This document shows positions 30,724 through 40,049 of a stretch of DNA of 64,000 bases, one piece after another; position 1 is the first letter of the stretch, and the number at the start of each line of letters is the position of its first letter. The DNA lies in assembly GCF_001669775.1 (NCBI RefSeq), contig NZ_LXWK01000011.1, forward strand, positions 372,001 to 436,000, written 5' to 3'. Source of the DNA: Rheinheimera sp. SA_1 (GTDB lineage: Bacteria; Pseudomonadota; Gammaproteobacteria; Enterobacterales; Alteromonadaceae). The position numbers and the translations under genes were made by a program. The notes under the pieces were generated by a model. That model saw only the letters and a list, made by a program, of their open reading frames with translations. It had not been told where the DNA came from and searched no databases.

Positions 30724-31380
30724 ATGAAATATACAGCTTTGACTCAAGTGCTGGCAGCCGCGTTGTTAACCGGTTGTGGCAGTGACGATTACACCATTAA
30801 ACTGGATGGCGTCCACGGCAGAACCGACGTACAGCTGATTAATACCAGCCAGGTACCGCTTGACTTTCACATCGGCAGTTTTAAAGGCAATGGTGATGCG
30901 CCTGATATAAAAGCGCATAAATATCGGGTTGGTACGCTCGAAGCAGGTCAGGATCAGCAACAGGTTAAAGTTGATCACAATTGGGCTGACGAGAGATTAT
31001 CTGTACAGGCTTTCCACCGTCTGACGGCCCAGGGCAGTGAGTATTTACGGCACAAATCGGAAGTTGGCAAAGATTTAACCCTGGTCGCCTGGCAGGAAGG
31101 AACGCAAGTGCGGTTGTCGATGTTTAGAAAAAGCAGTAATTCGCAAAATGGCGTGTATCGCATGCGCCTGCTAGCTACCTCCGATGATGTGCTGGTTCAG
31201 GCCGGCAATGTCAGATTACCGCTGAAAAAAGGCGAGCTAAGTGCCTGGTTCAGTCTGAATCATTGTCTGGGTGACCTGAAATTAAATGATCAGGTGGTGG
31301 ATGTGTGTCAAGCCACGGCCGGACAATCATTTTTGCTGGTCGTAGATAAAAGCAAACTGCTCAGTCTGACACAAAGTTAA
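30724..31380 (+). CDS. Uncharacterised lipoprotein
   Basis: 218 residues. A type II signal peptide with lipobox LLTGC (Cys 18). The mature domain is beta-rich with no family I recognise; two Cys near the C-terminus (NHCLGD and VDVCQA) may form a disulfide. An excellent ribosome site AAGGAGGG lies 4 nt upstream of the ATG, and the gene starts 10 nt after the response regulator, so it belongs to the same operon. It could be an accessory sensor or target of the two-component system; this is inferred only from position. Confidence 0.75.
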   Translation: MKYTALTQVLAAALLTGCGSDDYTIKLDGVHGRTDVQLINTSQVPLDFHIGSFKGNGDAPDIKAHKYRVGTLEAGQDQQQVKVDHNWADERLSVQAFHRLTAQGSEYLRHKSEVGKDLTLVAWQEGTQVRLSMFRKSSNSQNGVYRMRLLATSDDVLVQAGNVRLPLKKGELSAWFSLNHCLGDLKLNDQVVDVCQATAGQSFLLVVDKSKLLSLTQS

Positions 31381-31506
31381 CCTTCATCCGCTTCGTCACG
31401 GATATTAGCGTTGCGCTGCCAATTACCGAAAGCCAGTTGGCAGTTCAACGACAACATCATCAGAACCACCGCAAATAACAAATAGAGGATTGCAATCCAG
31501 ACATAT

Positions 31507-31521
31507 TGTTATAATATAACA
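31507..31521. promoter_or_regulatory. Zur-type operator upstream of the AztD-like gene
   Basis: TGTTATAATATAACA is a perfect 7-1-7 palindrome and matches the core of the gammaproteobacterial Zur consensus (GTTATANTATAAC). It lies 25 nt before the start codon and contains a TATAAT that could be the -10, with TTGCAA at 31490-31495 as a candidate -35 (14-nt spacing, short). Zur with zinc would repress here. Confidence 0.8.
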
Positions 31522-31546
31522 TCTCTTTAAATCAGGGAGATTTCCA

Positions 31547-32815
31547 GTGTTGCGCAAAACTTTTCCAAAATCTGCGGTCACGGCCGCGCTGCTATTGGCG
31601 TTAACCGCCTGTGATTCATCTACGCACAGTAATGAAGGCAAACCGCAGCCTGTGCATGAACATCCAAAAGTCGAAAATGCCGGTCGGCTGGTGTTAAGCG
31701 CTTTTGGTAGTAACAATGTCTACATTTATGATATTAAAGATAAAAAACAGATCGGAAGCTTTGATCTGCAGTTGCCGATGCACAGCATTTATGCCAGTTC
31801 GGATCGTCGTTATGCCCTGTTGTTTCAACGGGTCGATAACCAGGTGCGGTTTATTGATGGTGGTGTGTGGCAGGAAGATCACGGCGATCACCTACATGAC
31901 TATCAGCAAAATCCGCAGTTATCAACCTTCGTGCTCAAAGGCCCTGCACCAACCCACTACGAAGTGCACGCAGATCAGACCGCCATTTTCTTTGATGGTG
32001 TCGCTTCGCCAATGCAGCCATCCAGCGTGAGTGTCCTAACGGACGCCAGTATTGCTCAGGCCAAAGTCAGTGCCAGCCTGCAATTACCGCTGAATATGCA
32101 CGGCACTGCTGAGCCGCGTGGCAAACATTTAATCACGACTTATCGCCCGGCAACGGCTAGCGACACCTTACCAACCCAAGTTGAGTGGTATAAGCAAAGT
32201 GGCGATAGCTTTACGTTAAAAGAACGTTTTGCCGAACAATGCCCCGGTCTGCATGGCAGCTATTCGGTGAAAGACTATAGCCTGTTCGGCTGTACCGATG
32301 GCGTGTTGGTGGTTCGGCAAAAAGCCGATGAATTTAGCGCAGTTAAATTGCCAAACCCTGCGGGGATGACAGGACGGATTGGCACCATTACCGGTCACAA
32401 AACCCTGACTCAAACCATCGGTTTTGCTGGTCAGGATATGTATCTGATTGATCCGGTGGCGTTAACGATGCAAAAAATTGACTGGCGCCAGAGCAGCGCA
32501 GCCACCAGAACGGCTTATGCCTTCTCCGGCGATGGCGACTATCTGGCGCAGCTGGATAACAGCGGCAAACTGGTAGTGCAGGATGTTGCGACAGGATATG
32601 CCATCAAAGCAACATTACAGTTGCTAAATGGCTTTGAGTCAGCAAATCCACCAGTGATTGCCGTCAACAGTCAGAACGATGACATCTACATCACCGACCC
32701 AACCAAAAAGCAGCTGCATCGGGTTGATTTAAAAACCATGGCCAGCAGCACCCTGCCACTTGATTTTACGCCAGCGAAAATGACCTGGCTGGGAGTTGCC
32801 AAACCAGCACCTTAA
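31547..32815 (+). CDS. AztD-like periplasmic zinc chaperone candidate (lipoprotein beta-propeller)
   Basis: 422 residues, GTG start with GGGAG upstream. Type II signal peptide, lipobox LTAC (Cys about 22), then a His-containing stretch (HEHPKVENAG) and a beta-propeller-like repeat region (recurring blocks such as NNVYIYDIKDKKQIGSF and NDDIYITDPTKKQLHRV). The segment WQEDHGDHLHDYQ plus PTHYEVHADQTAIFFDG resembles the DHGDH and PAHF zinc-site blocks of AztD, a chaperone for the AztABC zinc importer. No aztABC genes are in the window. The Zur-type box just upstream supports a zinc role. Confidence 0.7.
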   Translation: MLRKTFPKSAVTAALLLALTACDSSTHSNEGKPQPVHEHPKVENAGRLVLSAFGSNNVYIYDIKDKKQIGSFDLQLPMHSIYASSDRRYALLFQRVDNQVRFIDGGVWQEDHGDHLHDYQQNPQLSTFVLKGPAPTHYEVHADQTAIFFDGVASPMQPSSVSVLTDASIAQAKVSASLQLPLNMHGTAEPRGKHLITTYRPATASDTLPTQVEWYKQSGDSFTLKERFAEQCPGLHGSYSVKDYSLFGCTDGVLVVRQKADEFSAVKLPNPAGMTGRIGTITGHKTLTQTIGFAGQDMYLIDPVALTMQKIDWRQSSAATRTAYAFSGDGDYLAQLDNSGKLVVQDVATGYAIKATLQLLNGFESANPPVIAVNSQNDDIYITDPTKKQLHRVDLKTMASSTLPLDFTPAKMTWLGVAKPAP

Positions 32816-32920
32816 CAGCGGCCTTTAGTTAATCGAAATCAGCGACAATCGCACTTAGCCCCTGCTATTCGTCGCCGATAACAAGGTTTTCATCACACCA
32901 TGTTCCTGGGAGATGAGTTT

Positions 32921-32946
32921 GGCACCGCTCACCCGGTGCCTTTTTT
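32921..32946 (+). terminator. Rho-independent terminator after the AztD-like gene
   Basis: Stem GGCACC(G) / (C)CGGTGCC with a short loop, followed by TTTTTT. About 105 nt past the stop codon. It separates the accessory block from dusB-fis. Confidence 0.88.
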
Positions 32947-32967
32947 CTACTCTCGTTAACGAGTTGC

Positions 32968-33114
32968 ATGATGAAAAAAACAACAGCCATACAATTATCT
33001 GCTGCAAGCTGCCCTTATTTTACTGGCCTTGGCATTTTAGTAAGTCTAATTTTCAGCCGTTTAGCGATTGTCAACCCACCAAAGCCCCCTAAATTTGCAC
33101 TTTTGTTTAAATAA
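32968..33114 (+). CDS. Possible small membrane peptide (49 residues)
   Basis: A short frame between the terminator at 32946 and the dusB promoter. It starts ATGATGAAAAAA, with one hydrophobic segment (YFTGLGILVSLIFSRLAIV) and a basic, Pro-rich C-terminus. The ribosome site is weak (GAG 6-8 nt upstream) and no independent support exists. Apart from this, the 369-bp gap between the AztD-like gene and dusB contains only the terminator and the dusB promoter. Confidence 0.2.
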   Translation: MMKKTTAIQLSAASCPYFTGLGILVSLIFSRLAIVNPPKPPKFALLFK

Positions 33115-33120
33115 TAGCCT

Positions 33121-33148
33121 TTGCTTTGTCGGAAAAAATCCGTAAACT
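33121..33148 (+). promoter_or_regulatory. Promoter of dusB-fis
   Basis: -35 TTGCTT (33121-33126), 16-nt spacer, -10 TAAACT (33143-33148), then the GC-rich discriminator TGGCGCCCC. The expected transcript start is about 30 nt before the dusB GTG. A GC-rich discriminator fits the stringent, growth-phase control known for dusB-fis in enterics. Confidence 0.6.
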
Positions 33149-33184
33149 TGGCGCCCCTTCGGGGTAGAGCCTAGAGATATAGCG

Positions 33185-34156
33185 GTGCGCATCGGACCTT
33201 ACCAATTATCGAACAATGTGATCTGTGCGCCGATGGCTGGCGTGACCGATTATACTTTTCGTGAGCTTTGCCGTCGTTTTGGTGCAGGTTTAGCTGTATC
33301 AGAAATGATGTCGAGCAATCCTTTGGTGTGGCAGAGCGAAAAGTCGCTAAATCGGATGACGCATGGTGACGAGTCTGGCCTTCGGTCGGTACAAATTGCC
33401 GGTAGTGATCCAGACCAGATGGCGGAAGCGGCTGTGTTTAATGTTGAACATGGCGCGCAAATCATCGACATCAATATGGGATGTCCGGCAAAAAAAGTGA
33501 ATAAGAAACTGGCGGGTTCGGCACTGTTACAGTACCCCGAATTGGTTGAGCAAATTATTCAGGCTGTGGTAAAGGCTGTATCAGTTCCGGTGACGCTGAA
33601 AATTCGGACCGGCTGGGACACCGATAATCGTAATGGCGTGCAGATTGCGCGTATTGCAGAAGAAAACGGCATTCAATGTCTGGCGGTTCATGGCCGAACC
33701 AAAGCCTGTATGTATAAAGGAGAGGCGGAGTACGACACCATCCGCGTTATTAAACAGGCAGTGTCGATCCCGGTGATTGCTAACGGTGACATCACCTCAC
33801 CCCAAAAAGCCAGGTTTGTGCTGGATTACACCGGTGCTGACGCCATCATGATTGGGCGGGCAGCACAGGGCCGGCCCTGGATTTTTCGGGAAGTTGTACA
33901 CTACCTCGCCACAGGGGAACTGTTGGCACCACCTGACTTACAGCAGGTCAGGGATATTATGCTGGAACACGTTCAAGGCTTACACCAACTGTATGGTGAA
34001 GTGCTTGGTCCACGTATCGCCCGCAAACATGTGGGGTGGTATCTGGCTGAACACGATGCCGAAGGCGCGTTTCGCAGTGAATTTAACGGCATTGAGCAGC
34101 AACAAACGCAGCTTGACGCTTTGTGGAATTATTTCGAACAACTAGCAGCAACTTAA
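33185..34156 (+). CDS. dusB: DusB, tRNA-dihydrouridine synthase
   Basis: FMN-dependent reduction of uridines in tRNA. It is 323 residues with a GTG start. TIM-barrel blocks [34 protein letters not shown] (with the catalytic Cys), [23 protein letters not shown] and [16 protein letters not shown] are all present. It sits 17 nt upstream of fis, the universal gammaproteobacterial pairing. Confidence 0.97.
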   Translation: MRIGPYQLSNNVICAPMAGVTDYTFRELCRRFGAGLAVSEMMSSNPLVWQSEKSLNRMTHGDESGLRSVQIAGSDPDQMAEAAVFNVEHGAQIIDINMGCPAKKVNKKLAGSALLQYPELVEQIIQAVVKAVSVPVTLKIRTGWDTDNRNGVQIARIAEENGIQCLAVHGRTKACMYKGEAEYDTIRVIKQAVSIPVIANGDITSPQKARFVLDYTGADAIMIGRAAQGRPWIFREVVHYLATGELLAPPDLQQVRDIMLEHVQGLHQLYGEVLGPRIARKHVGWYLAEHDAEGAFRSEFNGIEQQQTQLDALWNYFEQLAAT

Positions 34157-34173
34157 CGTAAAGAGACCTGGTA

Positions 34174-34464
34174 ATGTTTAATCAAAACGTGACTTCGCCA
34201 TTTATCACTAACGCACATGTACAGACTCAAGAAAAACCGCAGCCTTTAAGTAACGCGGTTCAGAAAGCGGTGGCGAACTACCTGCAACAGTTAAACGGAC
34301 AGGATGTAGAAGACCTGTACGAACTGGTGTTGTCAGAGCTGGAAAAGCCATTACTGGAAGAAGTAATGAAATATACCCGCGGAAATCAGACCCGCGCCGC
34401 CAATCTGATGGGCATCAACCGCGGCACGCTGCGTAAGAAGCTGAAACAATACGGCATGAGTTAA
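34174..34464 (+). CDS. fis: Fis, nucleoid-associated DNA-binding protein
   Basis: Growth-phase-dependent DNA-bending protein. It is 96 residues, with an N-terminal arm and a C-terminal helix-turn-helix ([18 protein letters not shown], then [13 protein letters not shown]), practically invariant in the family. Cotranscribed with dusB and followed by a terminator. Confidence 0.98.
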   Translation: MFNQNVTSPFITNAHVQTQEKPQPLSNAVQKAVANYLQQLNGQDVEDLYELVLSELEKPLLEEVMKYTRGNQTRAANLMGINRGTLRKKLKQYGMS

Positions 34465-34489
34465 TGCCCCCGCGGGAGGAGTCCCGCCA

Positions 34490-34513
34490 AAAAGCACCTT
34501 CGGGTGCTTTTTT
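34490..34513 (+). terminator. Rho-independent terminator after fis
   Basis: AAAGCACC, loop TTCG, GGTGCTTTTTT. Classic UUCG-capped stem with six T residues, 27 nt past the fis stop. Confidence 0.93.
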
Positions 34514-34683
34514 GTTTCTGGGGCCTGGCAAATATGCTTTCGCTCCAAAAACCCTGTGCTGCCCTTTGACCTTGTTGACTAAATTTCCGGCTATGCTTGT
34601 TACCGTCAAAACCAGCAGCACAAAACTTAGAACCGAATTTTTTATCCCTTGCTCCTAAGCTTTGATACAGAGAGAGAACCGAT

Positions 34684-36270
34684 ATGACCTCAGCTCGTCC
34701 AATCCGTCGTGCACTGTTAAGTGTTTCTGACAAAACTGGCATTGTTGAATTCGCCCGCGCGTTAGCTGCCCAAGGGGTGGAATTGTTATCAACCGGCGGC
34801 ACGGCAAAATTGCTGGCCGAACAAAACATTCCTGTTATCGAAGTCTCAGACTATACCGGTCACCCGGAGATTATGGACGGCCGGGTGAAAACGCTGCATC
34901 CCAAAGTCCATGGCGGCATCTTAGCCCGCCGTGGCCAGGACGAAGCAGTGATGGCGGCAAACAATATCAACGCCATTGATCTGGTGGTCGTCAACCTGTA
35001 CCCATTTGCCAGCACCGTTGCCAAAGCCGGTTGCACCCTGGCCGACGCCGTAGAAAATATCGACATCGGTGGTCCGACCATGGTGCGCGCAGCTGCGAAA
35101 AACCATGCCGACGTTACTATTGTGGTGAACGCTGCAGATTACGACAAAGTACTGGCTGAAATGGCGGCTAACCAAGGCGCCACGACGCACGCGACCCGCT
35201 TTAGCTTAGCGATCAGCGCGTTTGAACACACCGCGCAGTACGATGGTATGATTGCCAACTACTTTGGCGCCATGCTGCCAGCTTACGACGCACCTGAAGC
35301 TGCGCCAAGCAAGTTCCCGCGCACCTTTAACAGCCAGTTCGTCAAGAAACAAGATTTACGTTACGGCGAAAACAGCCATCAACAAGCGGCTTTTTATGTC
35401 GAAGCACAGATTCAGGAAGCTTCTGTTGCAAGCAGTACTCAGCTGCAAGGCAAAGAGTTGTCGTACAACAATATCGCTGATACGGACGCTGCACTTGAGT
35501 GCGTGAAAGAATTCGCTGAACCGGCCTGCGTCATCGTCAAACATGCCAACCCTTGTGGTGTGGCGATTGGCGACGATATCCTTAGCGCTTACAACCGTGC
35601 TTACCAAACTGACCCAACCTCAGCCTTTGGCGGCATTATCGCGTTTAACCGCGAGTTAGATGCAGTCACCGCCGAAGCCATCGTCAGCCGTCAGTTTGTT
35701 GAAGTGATTATCGCACCAACAGCAACAGCGGAAGCTGCTGATGTTATCGCGAAAAAACCAAACGTACGATTATTGGTTTGTGGTGAGTGGTCAGCGAAAA
35801 CCACCGGTTTTGACATTAAACGTGTCAATGGCGGTGTGTTAGTGCAGGACCGCGACCAGAACATGGTTGGACTGGACGATTTAAAAGTGGTCAGCAAACG
35901 TCAACCGTCACAAGAGGAACTGCGTGATTTACTGTTTTGCTGGAAAGTCGCGAAATACGTCAAATCCAACGCCATTGTTTACGCGAAAGACTCCATGACC
36001 ATTGGTGTCGGTGCAGGCCAGATGAGCCGTGTGTACAGCGCGAAAATCGCTGGCATTAAAGCTGCTGACGAAAACCTGGAAGTCAAAGGTTCTGTCATGG
36101 CATCGGATGCGTTTTTCCCGTTCCGCGATGGTATTGATGCCGCAGCAGCTGCCGGAATTAAAGCGGTTATTCAGCCAGGTGGCTCAATGCGCGATGCGGA
36201 AGTGATTGCCGCTGCTGACGAGCATGGTATGACGATGGTGTTTACCGGTGTGCGGCATTTCCGGCACTAA
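34684..36270 (+). CDS. purH: PurH, AICAR transformylase / IMP cyclohydrolase
   Basis: Last two steps of IMP synthesis. It is 528 residues: MGS-like IMP cyclohydrolase domain at the N-terminus ([39 protein letters not shown]) and the transformylase domain ([26 protein letters not shown], then [12 protein letters not shown] and [11 protein letters not shown]). Normal length. In many relatives purD follows directly; here the next 6 kb is the toxin island. Confidence 0.98.
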   Translation: MTSARPIRRALLSVSDKTGIVEFARALAAQGVELLSTGGTAKLLAEQNIPVIEVSDYTGHPEIMDGRVKTLHPKVHGGILARRGQDEAVMAANNINAIDLVVVNLYPFASTVAKAGCTLADAVENIDIGGPTMVRAAAKNHADVTIVVNAADYDKVLAEMAANQGATTHATRFSLAISAFEHTAQYDGMIANYFGAMLPAYDAPEAAPSKFPRTFNSQFVKKQDLRYGENSHQQAAFYVEAQIQEASVASSTQLQGKELSYNNIADTDAALECVKEFAEPACVIVKHANPCGVAIGDDILSAYNRAYQTDPTSAFGGIIAFNRELDAVTAEAIVSRQFVEVIIAPTATAEAADVIAKKPNVRLLVCGEWSAKTTGFDIKRVNGGVLVQDRDQNMVGLDDLKVVSKRQPSQEELRDLLFCWKVAKYVKSNAIVYAKDSMTIGVGAGQMSRVYSAKIAGIKAADENLEVKGSVMASDAFFPFRDGIDAAAAAGIKAVIQPGGSMRDAEVIAAADEHGMTMVFTGVRHFRH

Positions 36271-36307
36271 GTTTTAGTATCGGGGCTTTAGTATCTGACA
36301 CTGCAAT

Positions 36308-36401
36308 TTGGCGTACTGCCTGCCGCTGACGTGGCGAGTACGCCCTATTGTTCAATGAATGTTCAACCGTAGGGCGCGAATCGCCGCAGGCAGTCCGCCA
36401 A
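36308..36401. repeat. REP/BIME-like imperfect inverted repeat
   Basis: Left arm 36308-36347 (TTGGCGTACTGCCTGCCGC ... CGCCCTA) and right arm 36370-36401 (TAGGGCG ... GCAGGCAGTCCGCCAA) are imperfect reverse complements separated by a 22-nt AT-rich loop. The TAGGGnG...CCnCCAA framework resembles widespread extragenic palindromes. It opens the 596-bp gap between purH and the toxin gene. Confidence 0.65.
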
Positions 36402-36433
36402 TGTCCTTTTCTGGCGACAAATTCAAAACCTGG

Positions 36434-36580
36434 TTAAACCAAAGTTTCCGCACCAACCGATGCGACTGGTCGCACGCCAACCCGACTAATTTCACCGTCC
36501 TGTAACTCTGCCACTGCCCCTATCGTCTCTGACCATAACACCTTACCGCTGGCCACCATCTTCAGTCCGCTCGGCGAGGA
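36434..36580 (-). pseudogene. Remnant of the 3' end of an NhaP2-type antiporter gene
   Basis: Minus-strand translation gives about 45 residues that match the end of the antiporter at 42807: VLWSETIGAVAELQDGEISR against [20 protein letters not shown], then VGVRP in both, ending with its own stop at 36434. In-frame TGA-TAG codons stop the reading upstream of about 36590. It is not derived from the neighbouring gene recently, since a third of residues differ. From here to the toxin start (36590-36866) I see no gene. Confidence 0.85.
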
Positions 36581-36866
36581 GCTCTTCTATCAGGGCTTGT
36601 TGACGAAGATAATATGTTTATAACTTTTCTGTCAGGAGTTGTCGTCAGCTAAAAAGGCTAGACCAGCCGTTGCCCCCACGAAGGCCATTTACGCAGCAAA
36701 ATTCCATCACCATGTTGACATAGGCAGTAAAAATATAACGTAAATATCATTTTCATATCAAATAAACAAAAAAAAACCGCCACTTTGGGATGTTAATTTC
36801 AACAGCCACTGAACCCTTCAGTGGACTGCTCTGCGCAGTCATTCATTAACAAAAGGAATGTTGTTT

Positions 36867-39800
36867 ATGTTGAATTTGCTCTCTCTCAGGGCGCACAACC
36901 GCAGCCGTCGCTGGTTGTCGCTCGCTGTTGTACTCTGGTCTGCAACTCAGTTGTTGCCTGCTGCGGCCAGCAGCGATAAAGCCACTCAACTTGAGGCCAA
37001 AAAATTTGCTGCCGGTGAATTGTTACCGCTACGCGCTATTGACAGTGGCATGTTGCCTAATTCCGTCAGTCAGAAAACCGCAGAGCGCCAGCTGCTGGAA
37101 CTGGCTGCGCCACTGCAACCCAGTCCGGCAGTACGGCCAGCGGATGTTGATCAGTTAGTCCGGCAATCAGTTTCGAGCTCCAGTGTTGATACCGTCATTA
37201 CTCCGGATCTACAGCAACTGGCCGACAGTCTGAATCGTGATCCGCTGGCGATTTACCGGCATTTTATTCAGCAATACACTTTTGAACCTTTTTACACCGG
37301 AGCGTTAAAAGGGGCGCAGGAAACTTTTTTCCAAAAAGCCGGTAATGATACCGACTTGGCCAGCGCGCTGATCACCACTTTAAGAGCCGCAGGGATCCAG
37401 GCACGTTATGCCACTGCCACAGTCCGGTTTGATCCGACCCAGGTGCCCGGCTGGATTGGGACTCAGGATCTGACCAGGGCAGCCAATATACTGGCGACCG
37501 CTGGTTATAGCCCGAAGTTGTATCGGGATGCACAAAAAAAGCCGGTGGCTTTGGAACTGAAACGGGTCTGGGTCGAATTTTATCAGCCGGCGACCGCCAG
37601 CTGGCAGTCGCTGGATCCAAGCTTTAAACCACACAGCCTGAGCCGCGGCAGCAATCTGCATCAGGCTGCCGGCAGTGATCCGGCCGATTTATACCGGGAA
37701 CTGGACCGCAACGGTCTGTTAAACAACCCGGATATGATTGCCGAACCTAACCTGGATCTGGTCGATACCGTGGTGGACCAGCATATGAGCAGAACTGCCG
37801 AATATCTGGCAGGTCAGCCCACCCTGACACCGGCACAAGCGATTAATCCAAGAACAGTGGTCGTGACGACCGTTAATGCTCTGCCTACAACACTGCCATT
37901 CACCATTCAGGGAACTGTCAGCCGTTTTGATGAATTAACCGACAGCCAGCGCCAGCATATCCAGGTAGCACTGCCGGGGTTCAGTCATAAAATCAGCCTG
38001 CCGGCGGTAGCCGCCAAACGCTTGACCGTTGACTATGTGGCAGCCACTGCAGCCGATCAAAGCAAAATTGCTGCGGCCGGTGGCATTTTAAACGTGCAGT
38101 ACAAAGGCGTTAATCTGAAGCCACAATTGCGGCTGGCCGGCACTGTGATTGCCACAGGTTCTGCGGTCAGTGTCGGCAGTTACCAGGTGATGAAAGTCAC
38201 TTTCTGGCAAGGTGGATCTAGCAAAGACAGTGTCAGCCATAACGTTACCGCCGGCGGTATTTATGCCATCGCGCTGGATACACAAAAAGTCGGCAGCGAA
38301 AAACTAAAACGTTCGGCTGAACTGCTGAATCAGCTGAAAAATACCTATCAGAACAATGTGCTGGATGAAGCTTTTGCCGGCGAGTATTTACATTTTCTCG
38401 GCATGTCGTATTTCCGCCAATTGGATAACGCCATTGATAACATCAGTGCCAGTTCCAATGCCGTGATTTTCCATCAGCTGTCAGAAGCTCTGATATCTAT
38501 TGATCTGAGCGCGCGTCCAAATGGTCAGGGCCAGTTCCTGATGTCAGTTGGTCAGCGCGGCATTGATGCACCGCGCAATATCTACAGCCTGTTTAGCGCC
38601 AACAATGACAGCAGTTTTAATGCTGCGGCCACGTTATTAACTGTCGGGTACGCTGCTTCTGCACTGGAACATGCGGTGTTTGAAAAAACCGCTGGCTGGC
38701 CGTCGGTGTCAACCATGTCATTTTTGCGCTTTGCGGCCAATCACGAAATCCCGATTTACAGTATCACCACAGCAAATGCCGCCACCGTATTGCCGCAACT
38801 GGATTTACCGACTGAGCTGAAAAACAGTCTGCAACAGGCGGTAAACGCCGGCCGGCATGTGATCACACCGCAACGGCAGCTGAAAGTCGGTAAATGGCTG
38901 GGGCTGGGGTACATCGTGCTGGATCCGACCACGGGTGCGGCCGGTTTTATGATCAATGGCGGTCAGGCCGGTGGTCGGCAAAACTTTACCCCGATGGATT
39001 TACCGACAACCAACCGCACCTTGCTGCAGGATGTCGGTTATGCCATCAGTGCGATTGCGAATGGTGTGCTGTACGGCGAGTTTGATAAAACTGCTTATGA
39101 CACATCTTACGCCAGTAACCTCAGTCAGGGCGCTGCCTTTGTCTCTGATTTGTTAGTGGTGGGCGACCTTCGCAATATCGGCATCACTATGTGGGATTAC
39201 ACCTTTAACAATGGCAGTGGCAGCAGTGTGGCATTAGCCGCCGCCGGCATTGTTCCGATTTTTGATGTTAGTAAAAAAGGCTACAAAATTGCCAGTTCCT
39301 ATTTTGACAATATTGGCCAGTCCACCAGCAAACAGTTGTATGACAATTTAGGCCCTGACAGCAGTAAAGCGCTCGCCAATCTGTTTAAACAAAGTGACAA
39401 TATTAGCAGCAGTAGTACCAGACTGGGCGGTCAGTTTAATGCAGTGGCCACAACGGCCAGCCGTAATGGTTTGAATTTTAACAATATTGCGGTTCAGGAT
39501 GGTCAGGCTTATTTACGCCATCTCGGTATTCCGACGGGTCAGCTTGATACCCCGACCAAAGCTTTGTTAGGTGAAAAAGCTGCGATAGACTACAGCACCA
39601 GACAGCGTGGCATGAGCTGTTATTTCTGTAATGGCACGCCCAACCAGCATGGTATTGACAGTATTTTCAAAGATGCCCAAGGCAACTTTGTCATTACTGA
39701 ATCCAAGTTTATCGGCACCGGCAGTAATTTCGGCGTGGGGTCTTTAGCTGGTTCCGGCGCCAATAAACAGATGACGGATACCTGGTTGTATGGCTCTCAG

Positions 39801-40040
39801 TTGAATGGTTCGGCTGATAGTGCGCTGGCCAGAACTCCGGGGATGTCAAAACAACAAAAAGATGAACTGCTCATTGCCTTTAAAGCAGGTAAAGTTCGCA
39901 AACAAGTTGTGGTAGTGACAGATCAACATCGTGGGATTGGCGTCACCGACAAATTAAGCAAACATCCTGAATTTGCCGGTACAGCTGCAAAATCCAAGCT
40001 TGATCATATCGTGATTATTGAGTTACCGATTAAACCTTAA
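36867..40040 (+). CDS. Secreted polymorphic-toxin-like protein: transglutaminase-like region and C-terminal PD-(D/E)XK-like nuclease domain
   Basis: 1057 residues from the ATG at 36867 (AGGA 9 nt upstream). Basic n-region and signal peptide, cleavage near residue 35 (LLPAAASS). Residues about 117-255 are a transglutaminase-like domain (GNDTDLASALITTLRAAGIQ, RVWVEFYQ, LDPSFK), but the catalytic Cys and His positions are Asp/Thr and Arg, so it is probably inactive. Residues about 350-880 are a Ser/Ala/Gly-rich passenger region with short hydrophobic patches. The last about 150 residues carry HGID-x13-ESK (D931, E945, K947), a PD-(D/E)XK nuclease pattern, plus CYFC. No RHS repeats. Its three downstream paralogous genes look like immunity genes. 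Confidence 0.8.
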   Translation: MLNLLSLRAHNRSRRWLSLAVVLWSATQLLPAAASSDKATQLEAKKFAAGELLPLRAIDSGMLPNSVSQKTAERQLLELAAPLQPSPAVRPADVDQLVRQSVSSSSVDTVITPDLQQLADSLNRDPLAIYRHFIQQYTFEPFYTGALKGAQETFFQKAGNDTDLASALITTLRAAGIQARYATATVRFDPTQVPGWIGTQDLTRAANILATAGYSPKLYRDAQKKPVALELKRVWVEFYQPATASWQSLDPSFKPHSLSRGSNLHQAAGSDPADLYRELDRNGLLNNPDMIAEPNLDLVDTVVDQHMSRTAEYLAGQPTLTPAQAINPRTVVVTTVNALPTTLPFTIQGTVSRFDELTDSQRQHIQVALPGFSHKISLPAVAAKRLTVDYVAATAADQSKIAAAGGILNVQYKGVNLKPQLRLAGTVIATGSAVSVGSYQVMKVTFWQGGSSKDSVSHNVTAGGIYAIALDTQKVGSEKLKRSAELLNQLKNTYQNNVLDEAFAGEYLHFLGMSYFRQLDNAIDNISASSNAVIFHQLSEALISIDLSARPNGQGQFLMSVGQRGIDAPRNIYSLFSANNDSSFNAAATLLTVGYAASALEHAVFEKTAGWPSVSTMSFLRFAANHEIPIYSITTANAATVLPQLDLPTELKNSLQQAVNAGRHVITPQRQLKVGKWLGLGYIVLDPTTGAAGFMINGGQAGGRQNFTPMDLPTTNRTLLQDVGYAISAIANGVLYGEFDKTAYDTSYASNLSQGAAFVSDLLVVGDLRNIGITMWDYTFNNGSGSSVALAAAGIVPIFDVSKKGYKIASSYFDNIGQSTSKQLYDNLGPDSSKALANLFKQSDNISSSSTRLGGQFNAVATTASRNGLNFNNIAVQDGQAYLRHLGIPTGQLDTPTKALLGEKAAIDYSTRQRGMSCYFCNGTPNQHGIDSIFKDAQGNFVITESKFIGTGSNFGVGSLAGSGANKQMTDTWLYGSQLNGSADSALARTPGMSKQQKDELLIAFKAGKVRKQVVVVTDQHRGIGVTDKLSKHPEFAGTAAKSKLDHIVIIELPIKP

Positions 40041-40049
40041 TACAGCACA

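Noticed and set aside
31377-31510. A minus-strand open frame of about 40 codons with a hydrophobic segment (WIAILYLLFAVVLMMLS) and a charged tail, running toward the lipoprotein 3' end.
   Set aside because: No usable start codon or ribosome site before the hydrophobic stretch, and it begins inside the Zur-type box; it may be a gene remnant but cannot be supported.
36590-36740. Possible transposase remnant before the toxin gene (minus-strand frame with LLRKWPSWGQRLV).
   Set aside because: Too short and not matching any transposase end I can recognise.
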